64,000 nucleotides of DNA from Campylobacterales bacterium (GTDB lineage Bacteria > Campylobacterota > Campylobacteria > Campylobacterales > Sulfurospirillaceae). How positions within the stretch are numbered: the stretch's first letter is position 1; every line of letters begins with the position of its first letter. The stretch lies in assembly GCA_024280575.1 (NCBI GenBank), contig JAJRPV010000004.1, positions 54,078-118,077 of the forward strand, written 5' to 3'. Under the pieces are notes generated by a model. The model saw nothing but the letters and a program-made list of their open reading frames with translations. It was not told the origin of the DNA and searched no databases. Below, one piece after another: positions 45,685-55,834 of this stretch. A program made the translations under genes and the position numbers.

Positions 45685-46842
45685 ATGAATAAAATATTAT
45701 CTTTTGTATCAATTTTTTTAATCGGTATTTTTTTATTATACAACTATGAATCCAGATTTAACGACGATGAGATAAGATTAGGTATGAGTGCACCATTTTC
45801 TGGAAATAAAAAAGATTTGGGAAATGAGATGTATAGGGGCGCTAATGCATATTTTCAAGATATTAATAATAATGGCGGTGTATATGGAAGATTTATAAAG
45901 CTCCTGACTAGAGACAATAGATATGAACCAGAATTAGCGATTCAAAATGCAAATGATTTTATAAAAAAAGATAAAATATTTGCTTTTTTTGCAACTGTTG
46001 GAACTCCAACATCAAAAGCAATACTTCCAATAGCTTTAAAGCACAATATTCCCTTCCTTGGAGCATTTTCCGGAGCAGAATTTTTGAGACAGCACAACAA
46101 TCCACTTGTATTAAATGCTAGAGCAAGCTACCAGGAAGAAACAGAAAAATTAATACAATATTTTGTAGATTATAAAAAGTTTACAAGAGTAGCAGTTTTT
46201 TATCAAAATGATAGCTATGGAAGATCTGGCTTAAGAGGAGTCAGGATTGCACTTGATAAAAGAAATCTAAAAGTTATAGGAGAAGGAAGCTATAAAAGAA
46301 ATACTCTCTCAGTTGGAAATTCCTTGTATGAGATTAGCTTAACGAGACCAGAAGTTATAATATTGGCAGGTACTACTTTTCCGGTGGCACAATTCATGAA
46401 AAGAGCTAGAAAAAATAAAAAAATAATTAAAAAAATAAATTTTGCTGCACTCTCTTTTGTAAATCCAAGATTACTCTTAAAAACTTTGAATTATAAAGCC
46501 AAAAATATTATTTTTTCCCAAGTTGTTCCCTCTCCTTGGACATCTAGGAAAAAACAGGTTATTAAGTACAGAGAATTGATGAGTAAATATTACCCGACTA
46601 GAGATTTTAGTTTTATCTCACTCGAGGGATATTTTACAGCAAAGATGGTGGTTCAGCTTTTCAAAGATGTCGGAAAAAATTTTACTAAAAGTGATTTTGT
46701 AAATGCGATGGAAAATCTCTCACTAAATATTAAAAATAGCTCCAGATCTAAAAAACCATCAGATGAATGTGTTTGTTTAAATCGCATACATTTAATGAAA
46801 TATACAAATAAAATGTTTGAACCCGTAGAAGATACAAAATGA
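45685..46842 (+). CDS. Periplasmic ligand-binding protein, LivJ-like (type I)
   Basis: Protein of 385 residues with N-terminal signal or anchor (MNKILSFVSIFLIGIFLLY). The mature part shows the Peripla_BP_6 pattern: LGMSAPFSGNKKDLGNEMYRGANAYFQDINNNGGVYGRFIKLLTRDN, ATVGTPTSKAILPIALKHNIPFLGAFSGAEFLR, VAVFYQNDSYGRSGLRGVRIAL, the signature of amino acid or amide binding proteins. It is coupled (ATGA overlap) to a histidine kinase and regulator, not to ABC permeases, so it is a sensor input. Ligand not deducible. Confidence 0.87.
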   Translation: MNKILSFVSIFLIGIFLLYNYESRFNDDEIRLGMSAPFSGNKKDLGNEMYRGANAYFQDINNNGGVYGRFIKLLTRDNRYEPELAIQNANDFIKKDKIFAFFATVGTPTSKAILPIALKHNIPFLGAFSGAEFLRQHNNPLVLNARASYQEETEKLIQYFVDYKKFTRVAVFYQNDSYGRSGLRGVRIALDKRNLKVIGEGSYKRNTLSVGNSLYEISLTRPEVIILAGTTFPVAQFMKRARKNKKIIKKINFAALSFVNPRLLLKTLNYKAKNIIFSQVVPSPWTSRKKQVIKYRELMSKYYPTRDFSFISLEGYFTAKMVVQLFKDVGKNFTKSDFVNAMENLSLNIKNSSRSKKPSDECVCLNRIHLMKYTNKMFEPVEDTK

Positions 46843-48440
46843 ACTTAAATCCAGTAAAAAAATTAGTAAATTTAATAGATAGCTTAACCATAACCAAGAC
46901 AACAACTCTTCTCTTTTTGATTATGGTTATGGGGATGCTGTTTATCGGTAGTTTTTCTCATATAAGTTTAAGTATGATGAGAGATAACTTCAACATTCTC
47001 TATGGAAAACGAATGTTGCCAGTTATCAGATTAGAAAAAATAAAAGATATATTCAGTGTAAATATACTCGATACCCTGCGGGACATAGAAAATGAAAATA
47101 TAACATTTAAGCAAGGCTGGGATGTTATATCTCTTGCTCAGGATTTAATGCGAGAAGATTGGAGGGAGTACAAAAAAAGTTTTGATATTGATGATAGTGA
47201 TGTAGTGGTCAAGGTTTTGAGATCATGGGGAGTTGTTGATAAAAAGGTTAAAAAAGATAATTATACCAGTGATGAAAAAGTATTGGCTGTTAAAATAGAG
47301 CAAAAGATTGATTTTGTTGATAGTATTTTGAACAATATTTTTAAATTGCATAGGCAAGGAAAAAAACAAGCAGTGTATTCCACGATTCAAAATCAATTAT
47401 ATCCAACAGTATATTCTATAAATGCCGATTTGACACAATTGATAAATATTAATCTAGATGCCTCAAAGGAGGGAAAGGAAAATATTAACAAAGTATATAG
47501 AAGCACTTTTAAGTGGATTATAGCAGGAACGATAGGAACTATTGCGATAGCTACACTTATTGCTTTTATTATTTTACAAAATATAAGGTTTTTGCATAAT
47601 AGTTTAGAAAGCAGAGTGAAAAAAAAGACAAAAGAACTGCGTGATTTAAATAGAGACTTGGAGTTGAAAATAAAAAAAGAAGTAGAAAAAAGCAGAGAAA
47701 AAGATGAGATAATGTTCAGACAGTCTCGCCTGGCAGCTATGGGAGAAATGATAGGCAATATCGCTCATCAATGGAGGCAGCCTCTAAATGCTTTAAGTTT
47801 GGTTATACAGAGTTTTCAAACAAAAAGGCTGCTTGGGATGCCACTGAGTGACAATTTTATAGATGAACAGGTCAAACAGGGTTCACTATTGACAGAAAAT
47901 ATGTCCAAAACTATAGATGATTTTAGAAACTTTTTTGACCCAAATAAAAAGAGAGTATATTTTGATATTAAAGAAAATATCACTAAAAATATCGAGCTTC
48001 TAAGCCAATACTATAAAAAATATGATGTGAGTATAAGTTTAATTTGTAAACAAGATTTTAAGATTTTTGGCTATCAAAATGAATTTTCTCAGGTTATTAT
48101 CAATCTTTTTTCTAATTCAAAAGATGCCTTAAATGATACAAAACCGGCAAGGAAACTTATAGAAGTACAAATATACAGTGATGATAAATATGGATATATA
48201 GAGGTTATTGATAATGGAGGAGGAATAAAGCAAGAGATAATAGATAGAATATTTGACCCATATTTTACTACAAAACATAAATCAGCGGGTGCAGGCATCG
48301 GGCTTTACATGTCGGCCCAAATCATAGAGAAACAGATGGATGGAGAGTTGAGAGCAGAAAATTGTTCGCATATTTTCGAAGATTACGAGTTAGAAGAAAA
48401 ATGTGCAAAAATAATAATAAGATTACCACTAGGAGGGTGA
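46839..48440 (+). CDS. Sensor histidine kinase coupled to LivJ-like protein
   Basis: Kinase of 533 residues: helix (about 18-40), a periplasmic helical sensor domain (40-225), second helix (about 228-250), coiled coil (250-300), HisKA-type MGEMIGNIAHQWRQPLNALSLVIQSFQ with phospho-His, and HATPase motifs NLFSNSKDAL, VIDNGGGIKQEIIDRIFDPYFTTK, GAGIGLYMSAQII. Probably reads the binding-protein state in the periplasm. Followed by its cognate regulator after three bases. Confidence 0.92.
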   Translation: MNLNPVKKLVNLIDSLTITKTTTLLFLIMVMGMLFIGSFSHISLSMMRDNFNILYGKRMLPVIRLEKIKDIFSVNILDTLRDIENENITFKQGWDVISLAQDLMREDWREYKKSFDIDDSDVVVKVLRSWGVVDKKVKKDNYTSDEKVLAVKIEQKIDFVDSILNNIFKLHRQGKKQAVYSTIQNQLYPTVYSINADLTQLININLDASKEGKENINKVYRSTFKWIIAGTIGTIAIATLIAFIILQNIRFLHNSLESRVKKKTKELRDLNRDLELKIKKEVEKSREKDEIMFRQSRLAAMGEMIGNIAHQWRQPLNALSLVIQSFQTKRLLGMPLSDNFIDEQVKQGSLLTENMSKTIDDFRNFFDPNKKRVYFDIKENITKNIELLSQYYKKYDVSISLICKQDFKIFGYQNEFSQVIINLFSNSKDALNDTKPARKLIEVQIYSDDKYGYIEVIDNGGGIKQEIIDRIFDPYFTTKHKSAGAGIGLYMSAQIIEKQMDGELRAENCSHIFEDYELEEKCAKIIIRLPLGG

Positions 48441-48443
48441 AAG

Positions 48444-49106
48444 ATGGATTTTAGCAGTCTGGGGGATTGTGTCATCTTGTATGTTGAAGATGAAAAATCA
48501 GTCCAAAATCAAACAAAAATGATACTAGATGATTTTGTCAAAGAAGTTGTTGTTGCAAATGATGGGAAAGAAGGTCTAGAGATAGCATTAAGCAAAGATA
48601 TTGATTTGATTATCACAGATATCATAATGCCAAATATGAATGGAATAGAGATGCTTAAAAAATTAAAGTTTGAGTATAAAAAAGAGATACCTTCTATCAT
48701 CACCACTGCTTTTGCTGAGAGTGAATATTTGCTTGATGCCATAAAACTAAGAGTTGAGGGTTTCATCATGAAACCTATCAATGTACGAGAATTAATTGAT
48801 ACAATTTACCGCATAATGCTTCCAATTGTGCAAAAAAAGGAGTTGGAAGACTGTTCTTTTATTGTTGAGGGTCTCGCAGCGTTGATAGGAGGCAAAAAAA
48901 TAGAGATTTTAAGATATATCATGAATAACTTAAATGAAGAAAATATTTTTCATGGTTCTTATCAGGAAATTATGGATAATGTTGGAGTTAGTAAGCCAAC
49001 AGTTGTCGGTATGTTTAAGCAACTCATACAAGCAGGGATACTGGAAAAATTAAAAAATAAGATATACAAATTAAAAAATAAACAATTAATAGGAGTATCT
49101 AAATGA
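48444..49106 (+). CDS. Response regulator with C-terminal winged-helix-like domain
   Basis: Regulator of 220 residues: receiver 1-125 with Asp59 (LIITDIIMPNMNG), Thr and Lys conserved (KPINVREL), then a C-terminal domain with a helix-turn-helix HGSYQEIMDNVGVSKPTVVGMFKQLIQAGIL (about 170-200), Crp-like in style. DNA-binding output, targets unknown; possibly the periplasmic cyclophilin gene that overlaps it by four bases and the P-II gene beyond. Confidence 0.88.
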   Translation: MDFSSLGDCVILYVEDEKSVQNQTKMILDDFVKEVVVANDGKEGLEIALSKDIDLIITDIIMPNMNGIEMLKKLKFEYKKEIPSIITTAFAESEYLLDAIKLRVEGFIMKPINVRELIDTIYRIMLPIVQKKELEDCSFIVEGLAALIGGKKIEILRYIMNNLNEENIFHGSYQEIMDNVGVSKPTVVGMFKQLIQAGILEKLKNKIYKLKNKQLIGVSK

Positions 49107-49627
49107 TTAAAAAAATGGTGTTTATGATAGGGTTGTTGTCAGCAGTTTTATTTGCTAGTGATATGGTTGTCCTGAAGACGAACCAAGGGGATATAGAGTT
49201 GAAATTATTTCCAAAAATTGCTCCAATGGCATGTGAGAATTTTACAACTCTAGTAAAGAGAGGTTATTATAACGGAATTATTTTCCATAGAGTTATTAAA
49301 AATTTTATGATTCAAAGTGGTGATCCTATAGGAACCGGAAGAGGTGGAGAGTCTATCTGGGGTAAGCCTTTTAAAGATGAGTTTAAGCCTAATGTGATTT
49401 TCGACAAGCCTTTTTACTTAGCTATGGCAAATAGAGGCAAAAATACAAATGGGAGTCAGTTTTTCATAACTACAGTGCCAACACCTTGGCTAAACGGAGG
49501 ATATACGATATTTGGAAGAGTAGTAAAAGGCTTCAAGGTAGTTAAAAAAATAGAAAATGTAAAAGTAGGAGCAGGAAACAAACCTGTCAACAAACAGTAT
49601 ATTATAAAAGCTTTTAATAAAAAATAA
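49103..49627 (+). CDS. Periplasmic cyclophilin-type peptidyl-prolyl isomerase
   Basis: Isomerase of 174 residues with signal peptide (MIKKMVFMIGLLSAVLFA). Cyclophilin motifs: IIFHRVIKNFMIQSGDP (catalytic Arg and Phe), ANRGKNTNGSQFFITTVPTPWLNGGYTIFGRVVKG. Accelerates folding of secreted proteins. Overlaps the upstream regulator gene (ATGA). Normal. Confidence 0.92.
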   Translation: MIKKMVFMIGLLSAVLFASDMVVLKTNQGDIELKLFPKIAPMACENFTTLVKRGYYNGIIFHRVIKNFMIQSGDPIGTGRGGESIWGKPFKDEFKPNVIFDKPFYLAMANRGKNTNGSQFFITTVPTPWLNGGYTIFGRVVKGFKVVKKIENVKVGAGNKPVNKQYIIKAFNKK

Positions 49628-49637
49628 GATATAATAA

Positions 49638-50000
<363 letters not shown>

Positions 50001-50081
50001 CCCATGTATTTGATTTCTTATAAACTTTTTATAATGGCAAAAACTATATAATGGTAAAAATAAATATAAAAGGTTGATAAA

Positions 50082-50984
50082 ATGGCAACTTATGCATGTG
50101 GGCATATAAATCCAGACTCAGATTCAATTTGTAGTGCGATATCTCTTTCTTATCTTAAAAATCAAATAGGTGAAGAGTGTATTCCTGCTCGTCAAGGCGA
50201 GATTAATCCGGAAACTGAATTTATATTAAATAAATTTGGAATGGAAAAACCACTTCTTAAAACAAGTTATGCTGGTGAAAATTTATACATTGTAGATTAC
50301 AACAATCCTTTAGAGGCCCCTAAAGATATTAAAGAAGCTACTATAAAAGGTATTGTAGATCACCATAAATTAGGTGGTTTAACAACGGATGAGCCTCTTG
50401 AGTGTTGGATAAGACCAGTGGGATGCACAAATACAATCATTAAAGAAATTTATGATTCTTACAAAGTGGAGATTCCAAAAGATATAGCAGGTATCATGTG
50501 TTGTGCAATACTAAGCGATACGGTTATTTTTAAATCTCCAACTTGCACCAAAGTTGATACTAAAGCTTGTAAAGAGTTGGCTAGGATTGCTGGTATCGAA
50601 GATGTTAAAGCTCTCGGAATGCAACTTTTTAACGCAAAATCAGATATAGCCGGAGCAACTGCGAGAGAGCTTGTAACTAGAGACTATAAAGACTTCGAGA
50701 TGAATGGTAAAAAAGTAGGTGTTGGTCAGCTAGAAGTTGTTGATTTGGGATTATTTGATAATCTTAAAGATGATTTATTTGCTGATTTAAAAGCTTTAAA
50801 AGAAGAAGGTGGCAGACATACTGTTATGCTTCTTTTAACTGATATTATGAATACAGGATCACAACTTCTTATTGTAAGTGATGATGAGAGCGTCATAGAA
50901 AAAGCATTCGGTGTTGAGTTAAAAAATTCTGAAGTGTGGTTGCCAAAAGTATTGAGTAGGAAAAAACAGATTATTCCATTTTGA
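50082..50984 (+). CDS. ppaC: Manganese-dependent inorganic pyrophosphatase
   Basis: DHH-family enzyme of 300 residues hydrolysing pyrophosphate. ACGHINPDSDSICSAISLSYL gives the metal-binding HxxxDxD motif, and IVDHHKLGG the DHH signature; the C-terminal DHHA2 domain follows (GRRHTVML-like region GGRHTVMLLLTDIM and SRKKQIIPF). Family II pyrophosphatases occur in several Campylobacterota. Monocistronic with a good terminator after it. Confidence 0.93.
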   Translation: MATYACGHINPDSDSICSAISLSYLKNQIGEECIPARQGEINPETEFILNKFGMEKPLLKTSYAGENLYIVDYNNPLEAPKDIKEATIKGIVDHHKLGGLTTDEPLECWIRPVGCTNTIIKEIYDSYKVEIPKDIAGIMCCAILSDTVIFKSPTCTKVDTKACKELARIAGIEDVKALGMQLFNAKSDIAGATARELVTRDYKDFEMNGKKVGVGQLEVVDLGLFDNLKDDLFADLKALKEEGGRHTVMLLLTDIMNTGSQLLIVSDDESVIEKAFGVELKNSEVWLPKVLSRKKQIIPF

Positions 50985-51020
50985 GAAAAAGCTTTTAGAG
51001 AAATATAAAAATTTTATTTA

Positions 51021-51064
51021 GACAAAATGTCTTGATGTTATAAAACCAGACATTTTGTCTTTTT
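51021..51064 (+). terminator. Rho-independent terminator after ppaC
   Basis: GACAAAATGTC (51021-51031) pairs with GACATTTTGTC (51049-51059) in a perfect 11-bp stem with a 17-base loop, then TTTTT. The rubrerythrin gene ends nine bases later on the other strand. Confidence 0.8.
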
Positions 51065-51072
51065 GTTAACCT

Positions 51073-51732
51073 CTATTTTGCCTCTATTAATCTTGAGAAA
51101 TACTCTTGTGGGTGTTTACAGACAGGACAAGCAGTAGGTGGTTTTTTGCCATAGTGAATATGTCCGCATACTTCACAAATCCAGGCCTCTTCTCCATCAT
51201 CACTGACAAATTCTTCTCCATTTTCCAGTCTTGCAAGAAGCATCTTATACATCTTTTCGTGTTCCACTTCGACTTTTCCAATGTTTTTAAACATACTCGC
51301 AACATCTTTATATCCCTCAGCTTTTGCAATCGTAGCAAAATCAGGATACATAGTTGTGTTCTCATAACTTTCGCCATCAATAGCCATCTGAAGATTTTCT
51401 TTTGTATCACCAAAACCATTTTCTAGGTTATTTATCATCTTGTTGTACGCTTTTAGTTCTAATTTAGCATGTTGTTTTTCGTTATTTGCAGCTCTTTGAA
51501 AATGTGCCGCAATATCTCTTAAGCCCTCTTTTTGTGCTACTTTTGCAAAATATTCGTACTTGTTTCTAGCTTGACTTTCACCTGCAAATGCCTTCATAAG
51601 ATTTACAGCAGTTAGATTTTCTGTTATCATTTCCATCTCTTTTCCACAACATGTCAGCGTTCCGCCACCAACATTTTGAACCTCTACCTCATTGCCACAA
51701 ACACTACATTTGTATGTTTCATATTGTCTCAT
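51073..51732 (-). CDS. Desulforubrerythrin-type rubrerythrin
   Basis: Non-heme iron protein of 219 residues with three domains: an N-terminal desulforedoxin-like iron site (CSVC and CC at Cys9/12/28/29), a ferritin-like di-iron bundle (ESQARNKYEYF, NEKQHAKLELKAY, KVEVEHEKMY), and a C-terminal rubredoxin (CEVC...CPVC). This triple layout is known from Campylobacter jejuni desulforubrerythrin, an NADH-linked peroxidase. Promoter spacer of 78 bp to the neighbouring regulator gene is AT-rich and may contain a PerR site. Role in peroxide defence is likely. Confidence 0.92.
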   Translation of the reverse strand: MRQYETYKCSVCGNEVEVQNVGGGTLTCCGKEMEMITENLTAVNLMKAFAGESQARNKYEYFAKVAQKEGLRDIAAHFQRAANNEKQHAKLELKAYNKMINNLENGFGDTKENLQMAIDGESYENTTMYPDFATIAKAEGYKDVASMFKNIGKVEVEHEKMYKMLLARLENGEEFVSDDGEEAWICEVCGHIHYGKKPPTACPVCKHPQEYFSRLIEAK

Positions 51733-51810
51733 TTTTTGTATCCTTTATTGATTTATATTGAAATTATATCTTAATAATAATTAATTGTCAATAGGAATTA
51801 TTCTTATTTA

Positions 51811-53159
51811 TTATAATTTATGTTTTTGTATTATTTTCCTTAGTGTGCTTCTTGATATACCCAAGTGATTTGCTAGGTGAGTTATGTTATCACTCTTTTT
51901 TAGTAGGGCTTCATAAAAATCTTTTTCAATATCTTCATAAATATTTTTTGCATTTTCTATTCCTTGGGTATCAAGTAAATTCGATATCAGATCTAGCATA
52001 GTGATGGTGCTATTGTTTGTATTGTCAAATTTTATATTATCTTTTTGTATAATATCTTCATGGGCATTCAAAGCAGAGTTATATACTGTATTTTTTAATT
52101 CCCTTATGTTCCCCTCGTAAGATCTATTTTGCAAAACTCCCAAAGCATCATGGGAGATGCCTTTTATGTTTAACTTTAGATCCTTGTTGGCTTTTTTAAT
52201 AAAAAAGTCAACTAAAATTGGTATGTCTTTTTTCCTTTGTGCAAGAGTCGGTACTTCTATTTTTATCATAGAGAGTCTGAAATAGAGATCTTGTCTAAAT
52301 TTATCTTTTTCTATATTGTCCGTTATGTTTATATTGGTAGCTGAGATAATTCTTCCGCGAAATTTTATATCCTTATTGCCCCCAACTCTTTTAAATGTCC
52401 GATTTTCTAAAAATCTAAGAAGTTTGCCCTGGAGTGAAATATCAATTTCTCCTATTTCATCTAAAAAAGTGTTCCCTCTCCAACTGCCTCGGCAAACCCT
52501 ACATGTAGAGTTTTAGCATCAGTAAAAGAGCCTTTTTCATGCCCAAAAAGTTGAGATTCAAACAGTTCTTTTGGTATGGATGCACAGTTTATCGCCAGTA
52601 TATTAAATTTAGAATTTCTAGAATTTTTATGTATGAGGTTAGCGATTAGTTCTTTTCCTGTACCCGTATCTCCTAGAACCATAACAGGTAAATCATTATT
52701 GGCAGCAACTCCAATTTTGCTATAAATATCTTTCATAGTTTCAAATGATCCGACAAACTCTTCATTTATTTGATCCAATACCTTGATATATCTTTCAGTT
52801 TTTTCATCATATTTTTTGACTGTATCCTTTAGCTCATCAGCAGTAAAAGGTTTTTGAAGTATATCTTTTATGCCAATTTTTGAAGCCTCTATCATATTCG
52901 TTGGAGTTGTATAGGCAGTCATTAAAATAACAGGTGATTTAATTCCATTCCGTCTTAAATTTTTTATGAGATCAATACCTGAAAAATCTTCACTCAGCAT
53001 CACATCTACGATTAAAAGTTTGACTTGATTATCTTCTATTTGTTTTGCTATATCTCCTTCTAAACCATTAAATGAAACTGTATTGTATTTTGCTCTTTTT
53101 AAAATTTTTGATACTGAATATCGTACTTCATCTTGATCGTCGATTATACCGATTATCAT
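51811..53159 (-). pseudogene. Sigma-54-dependent response regulator gene, frameshifted
   Basis: NtrC-type activator: receiver 1-120 (Asp52 in IVDVMLSED), AAA domain (GDTGTGKE Walker A, GSFTDA in place of GAFTGA, the sigma-54 contact loop), and Fis-type HTH at the C-terminus (HLANHLGISRSTLRKIIQKHKL). Six T on the coding strand (A6 at 52463-52468 on plus) before TAG shift the frame in EGTLF; seven would give EGTLFLDEIGEI and continue to the stop at 51811 (upstream part 52461-53159, downstream part 51811-52460). Only one indel is needed. Product as written lacks most of AAA and the HTH. The operon also has two broken genes upstream. Confidence 0.85.
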
Positions 53160-54827
53160 GAAATATCTCCTAGCGGTAGGTTTATTAGAAATGTAGTTTT
53201 TGGATTGTTAGATAAATTAATTTCTCCGCCTGAAAGATATATAATTTTGTAAATTGTAAATAATCCCAGACCCGAACCATTTATTTTTGTAGTAAAAAAA
53301 GGTTTAAATATCCTTTTTCTTAATTCTTTGGAAATGCCACAACCAGAGTCTTCGATTTTTAGCAGACTCATATTATTTGAGTTTTTATGCCAGCTGATGT
53401 TTACTTCGCCATCTTTTTTTATGGCTTCTATGGAGTTGTGAATTAGATTCATTAAAATCATTTCAAATGAATTTTTGCTTATTTTGACTTTTAAATTTTC
53501 TTCAATTTGGTAAGTTAAAATTATATTTTTTTTATCTAATTATGGTTTTATGATTTTAATTAAATCTTCTAAAGATTTTTTCACATCAATCGCAATTATA
53601 TTTTTTTTATCAATCGGTTTTCCAAGAGATAGAAAATCAATAACTTGAGCGTCCATCCTGTTTAAAGTATTGTTGACTATTTGTAGATCCTCGTCATCTA
53701 TTTCCTGCGAGTCTTGAAGCAGTAATTTAAGTGGTTGTAAGAGGTTTTTTATCTCGTGAGCAAAAAGAGAACTAATCTCGCCCAAAGTTTTAAGTGAGTG
53801 CAAAATCTTTTCATTTTCTTCTAGCTTTGAGAGTTGTGTGATATCTGAAAAGGAAATTACAAGATACTCATTTACAAGCCTTATTTGATAATAAAGAGAT
53901 AAATCTTCACCTAAGTCATTTGTAATTTTTTGCTTACAAAATGTGCAAGAACTATCTTGATAACATCTTATAAGACTTTTTACATAATCGCTTTTAAATT
54001 TATTGCCTTCTAGCAATATTTGAGAGATTGGATGTTCATTTTGGTACATAATATTCAAATCTTCATCACAAATTATGATAAAAATATCAACAGATGCTAA
54101 AATTTGTTGATAAAAATTTTTAAGTTTTTCTTCTTTTTCGACTGAAGTTTTAATCTCTCTCATGAGAAAAGTAGTTGTTTTTACCAAGTCTGTAATCTCA
54201 TCATTTTCAACACTTTGAATCTCTTTTATATCATCCCATTTTTTTTGAGATATTGCCTGTGCATTTTCTCTTAACACGCTTAATCTGTCAAGTAGGTTTT
54301 TCATAAAATATATGGCAAAAATAAAAGAAAAAATTGCAGCAAAAATCATAATTAAAAAGTTTGTCGAAAAACTTTTTTTGAGCATGTTTTCTATGGAATT
54401 TTTTTCGATATCAAGTATAAAATAACCAAGCAAAACCCCATCTTTTTTAAATGGAATAATTTTATGGTTTTTTTTTATCATCTAAAATAGTCCCGATTCT
54501 GTGTTTTTTTGTGTTAGTATGAGCAAGAACTACAAAATTTGTATCTACTATACCAGCATCTTTTATAGTGCTATTTTTTGAAAATGATTTGAGGAATTTA
54601 AATAGTGCCCAATTATCATTTGCCAAAATTGCACTTGTTAAAAAATCCTTGTTTGATTGTATATTGCTATCAATCATTTCGCTTATTATTTCATTTGTTT
54701 GCTTTTTGGATGTGTCTATAGCTAGAATTACTATGACGCTTGAAAAAACAGCAATAATCATAAAAATCAAAAATGCTAATTTTGTGTAAATTGATAAAGA
54801 ATGAAGCCAGCGGATGATTTGTTTCAT
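53156..54827 (-). pseudogene. Sensor histidine kinase gene, frameshift plus in-frame TAA
   Basis: Membrane kinase of about 556 codons: N-terminal helix, periplasmic domain, second helix near 53rd codon of the second segment, HAMP-like linker, a Cys-rich PAS-like region (RCYQDSSCTFCKQ), H-box LFAHEIKNLLQPLKLLL, and HATPase motifs NLIHNSIEAI, EDSGCGISKELRKRIFKPFF and GSGLGLFTIYKI. A run of nine A (54468-54476, coding strand) should be eight: DDKK(K)P-stop versus DDKKNHKIIPFKKDG. TAA at 53540-53542 interrupts KP-stop-LDKKNIIL; CAA to TAA fits. It starts at ATG overlapping the stop of the PhnD-like gene and its own TGA overlaps the regulator start (both ATGA). Confidence 0.85.
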
Positions 54828-55690
54828 TTATTGTCTCTAAGAAAATTTAGCATAGTATATACTTTCATATATGTTTGAGAACCAGGTTTCTCAAATCTAT
54901 CTATATTTAGATGATTTAAGATTTCTTTGCCTATCTTTGTATTGTGCATATTTAAAAAGAGATTTTGAAGTTCTTTGAACTCCTTTTTTGAAAGATTGCT
55001 TCTAGCGACAATAGGTGAAATCGTATATGGTCCAAGTTTTTGGATAATTCTAAGATTTTTTATATCTTTAGGATGCTTTTTTGCATATTGAGTTAAGACT
55101 AAACTATCAACACTAGCCCCATCGACAAAACCGTCTAAGACAGCTTTTATAGATTCCCCGTGATCATAGGTATATATTAAATTGCTAAAAAATGTACCAA
55201 TTTTCCCGCCGCGCTTGAGAATTTAATATGAAGGAGCAACAGAACCGGAAGTAGAATCAGGATCCGTAAACGCAAAAATCTTTCCTTTAAAATCCAATAA
55301 ATTTTTATACTTTGAATTTTTTAAGGCGATTATGTCTGAATAATATTTATCCTGTCCGTTTATGATGGGTATTGCCAATAACACAGCATTTTGCTTGTCC
55401 TTCAACAAGGTATATGTGGAACTGCAAACATAGGCTATGTCAGATTTTGATTCTTTGATATTTGATACTACTTCTGCATAAGTTCTGGCAAACTTTATAT
55501 TAATTGTAAATTTAGAATTTTCTTCCAAATATTTTTTCCATTGCAGGTAAGTTTTTAAATCTTCTTTTAATGTAGTTCCTGTAAATGAAAAAGTTATATT
55601 TTTTGCATTTAATGAACACAAAAAAACAAAAAACAAAAATAAGGTGGTAAAAATTTTACCACCAGTGGAAAATTTTTTATCATTTTTCAT
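54824..55690 (-). pseudogene. PhnD-like periplasmic binding protein gene with in-frame TAA
   Basis: Secreted binding protein of about 288 codons. Signal (FLFFVFLCSLNA), then TFSFTGTTLKEDLKTYLQWKKYLEE, KFARTYAEVVSNIKESKSDIAYVCSSTY and FAFTDPDSTSGSVAPSY, typical of phosphate/phosphite/phosphonate binding family. TAA at 55223-55225 stops the frame; the same frame goes on (ILKRGGKIGTFFSNLIYTYDHGESIKAVLDGFVDGASVDSLVL) to TGA 54824-54826. CAA to TAA is the simplest change. Related PhnD-like modules are sensory parts of TtrS and ArxX/ArrT-like oxyanion regulators. The gene is divergent from ttrB, and leads the kinase/regulator operon. Confidence 0.82.
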
Positions 55691-55715
55691 ATCATTTTTC
55701 CTTTAAAAATCTAGT

Positions 55716-55739
55716 TAAATCCCACAATATAGGGATTTA
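55716..55739. promoter_or_regulatory. Inverted repeat upstream of ttr sigma-54 promoter
   Basis: TAAATCCC (55716-55723) and GGGATTTA (55732-55739) are perfect 8-bp arms with an 8-base centre, between the two divergent operons and eight bases upstream of the -24 element. It could bind the response regulator or another factor. Confidence 0.4.
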
Positions 55740-55747
55740 TGAAAATA

Positions 55748-55763
55748 TGGAACAGCAATTGCA
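55748..55763 (+). promoter_or_regulatory. Sigma-54 promoter for ttrB operon
   Basis: TGGAACAGCAATTGCA matches the sigma-54 consensus: GG at 55749-55750 (-24) and GC at 55761-55762 (-12), exactly ten bases apart. It points to ttrB, whose start lies 72 bases downstream of the GC, leaving room for a leader with AAAGGAG. The sigma-54-dependent regulator gene in the divergent operon is its expected activator, but it is broken. Confidence 0.75.
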
Positions 55764-55834
55764 CCTATAGTGGTACAAACTGTATATGTGAATTATATAC
55801 ATAAAATGTAAAAATCTGCTTTAAAGGAGTTGCG

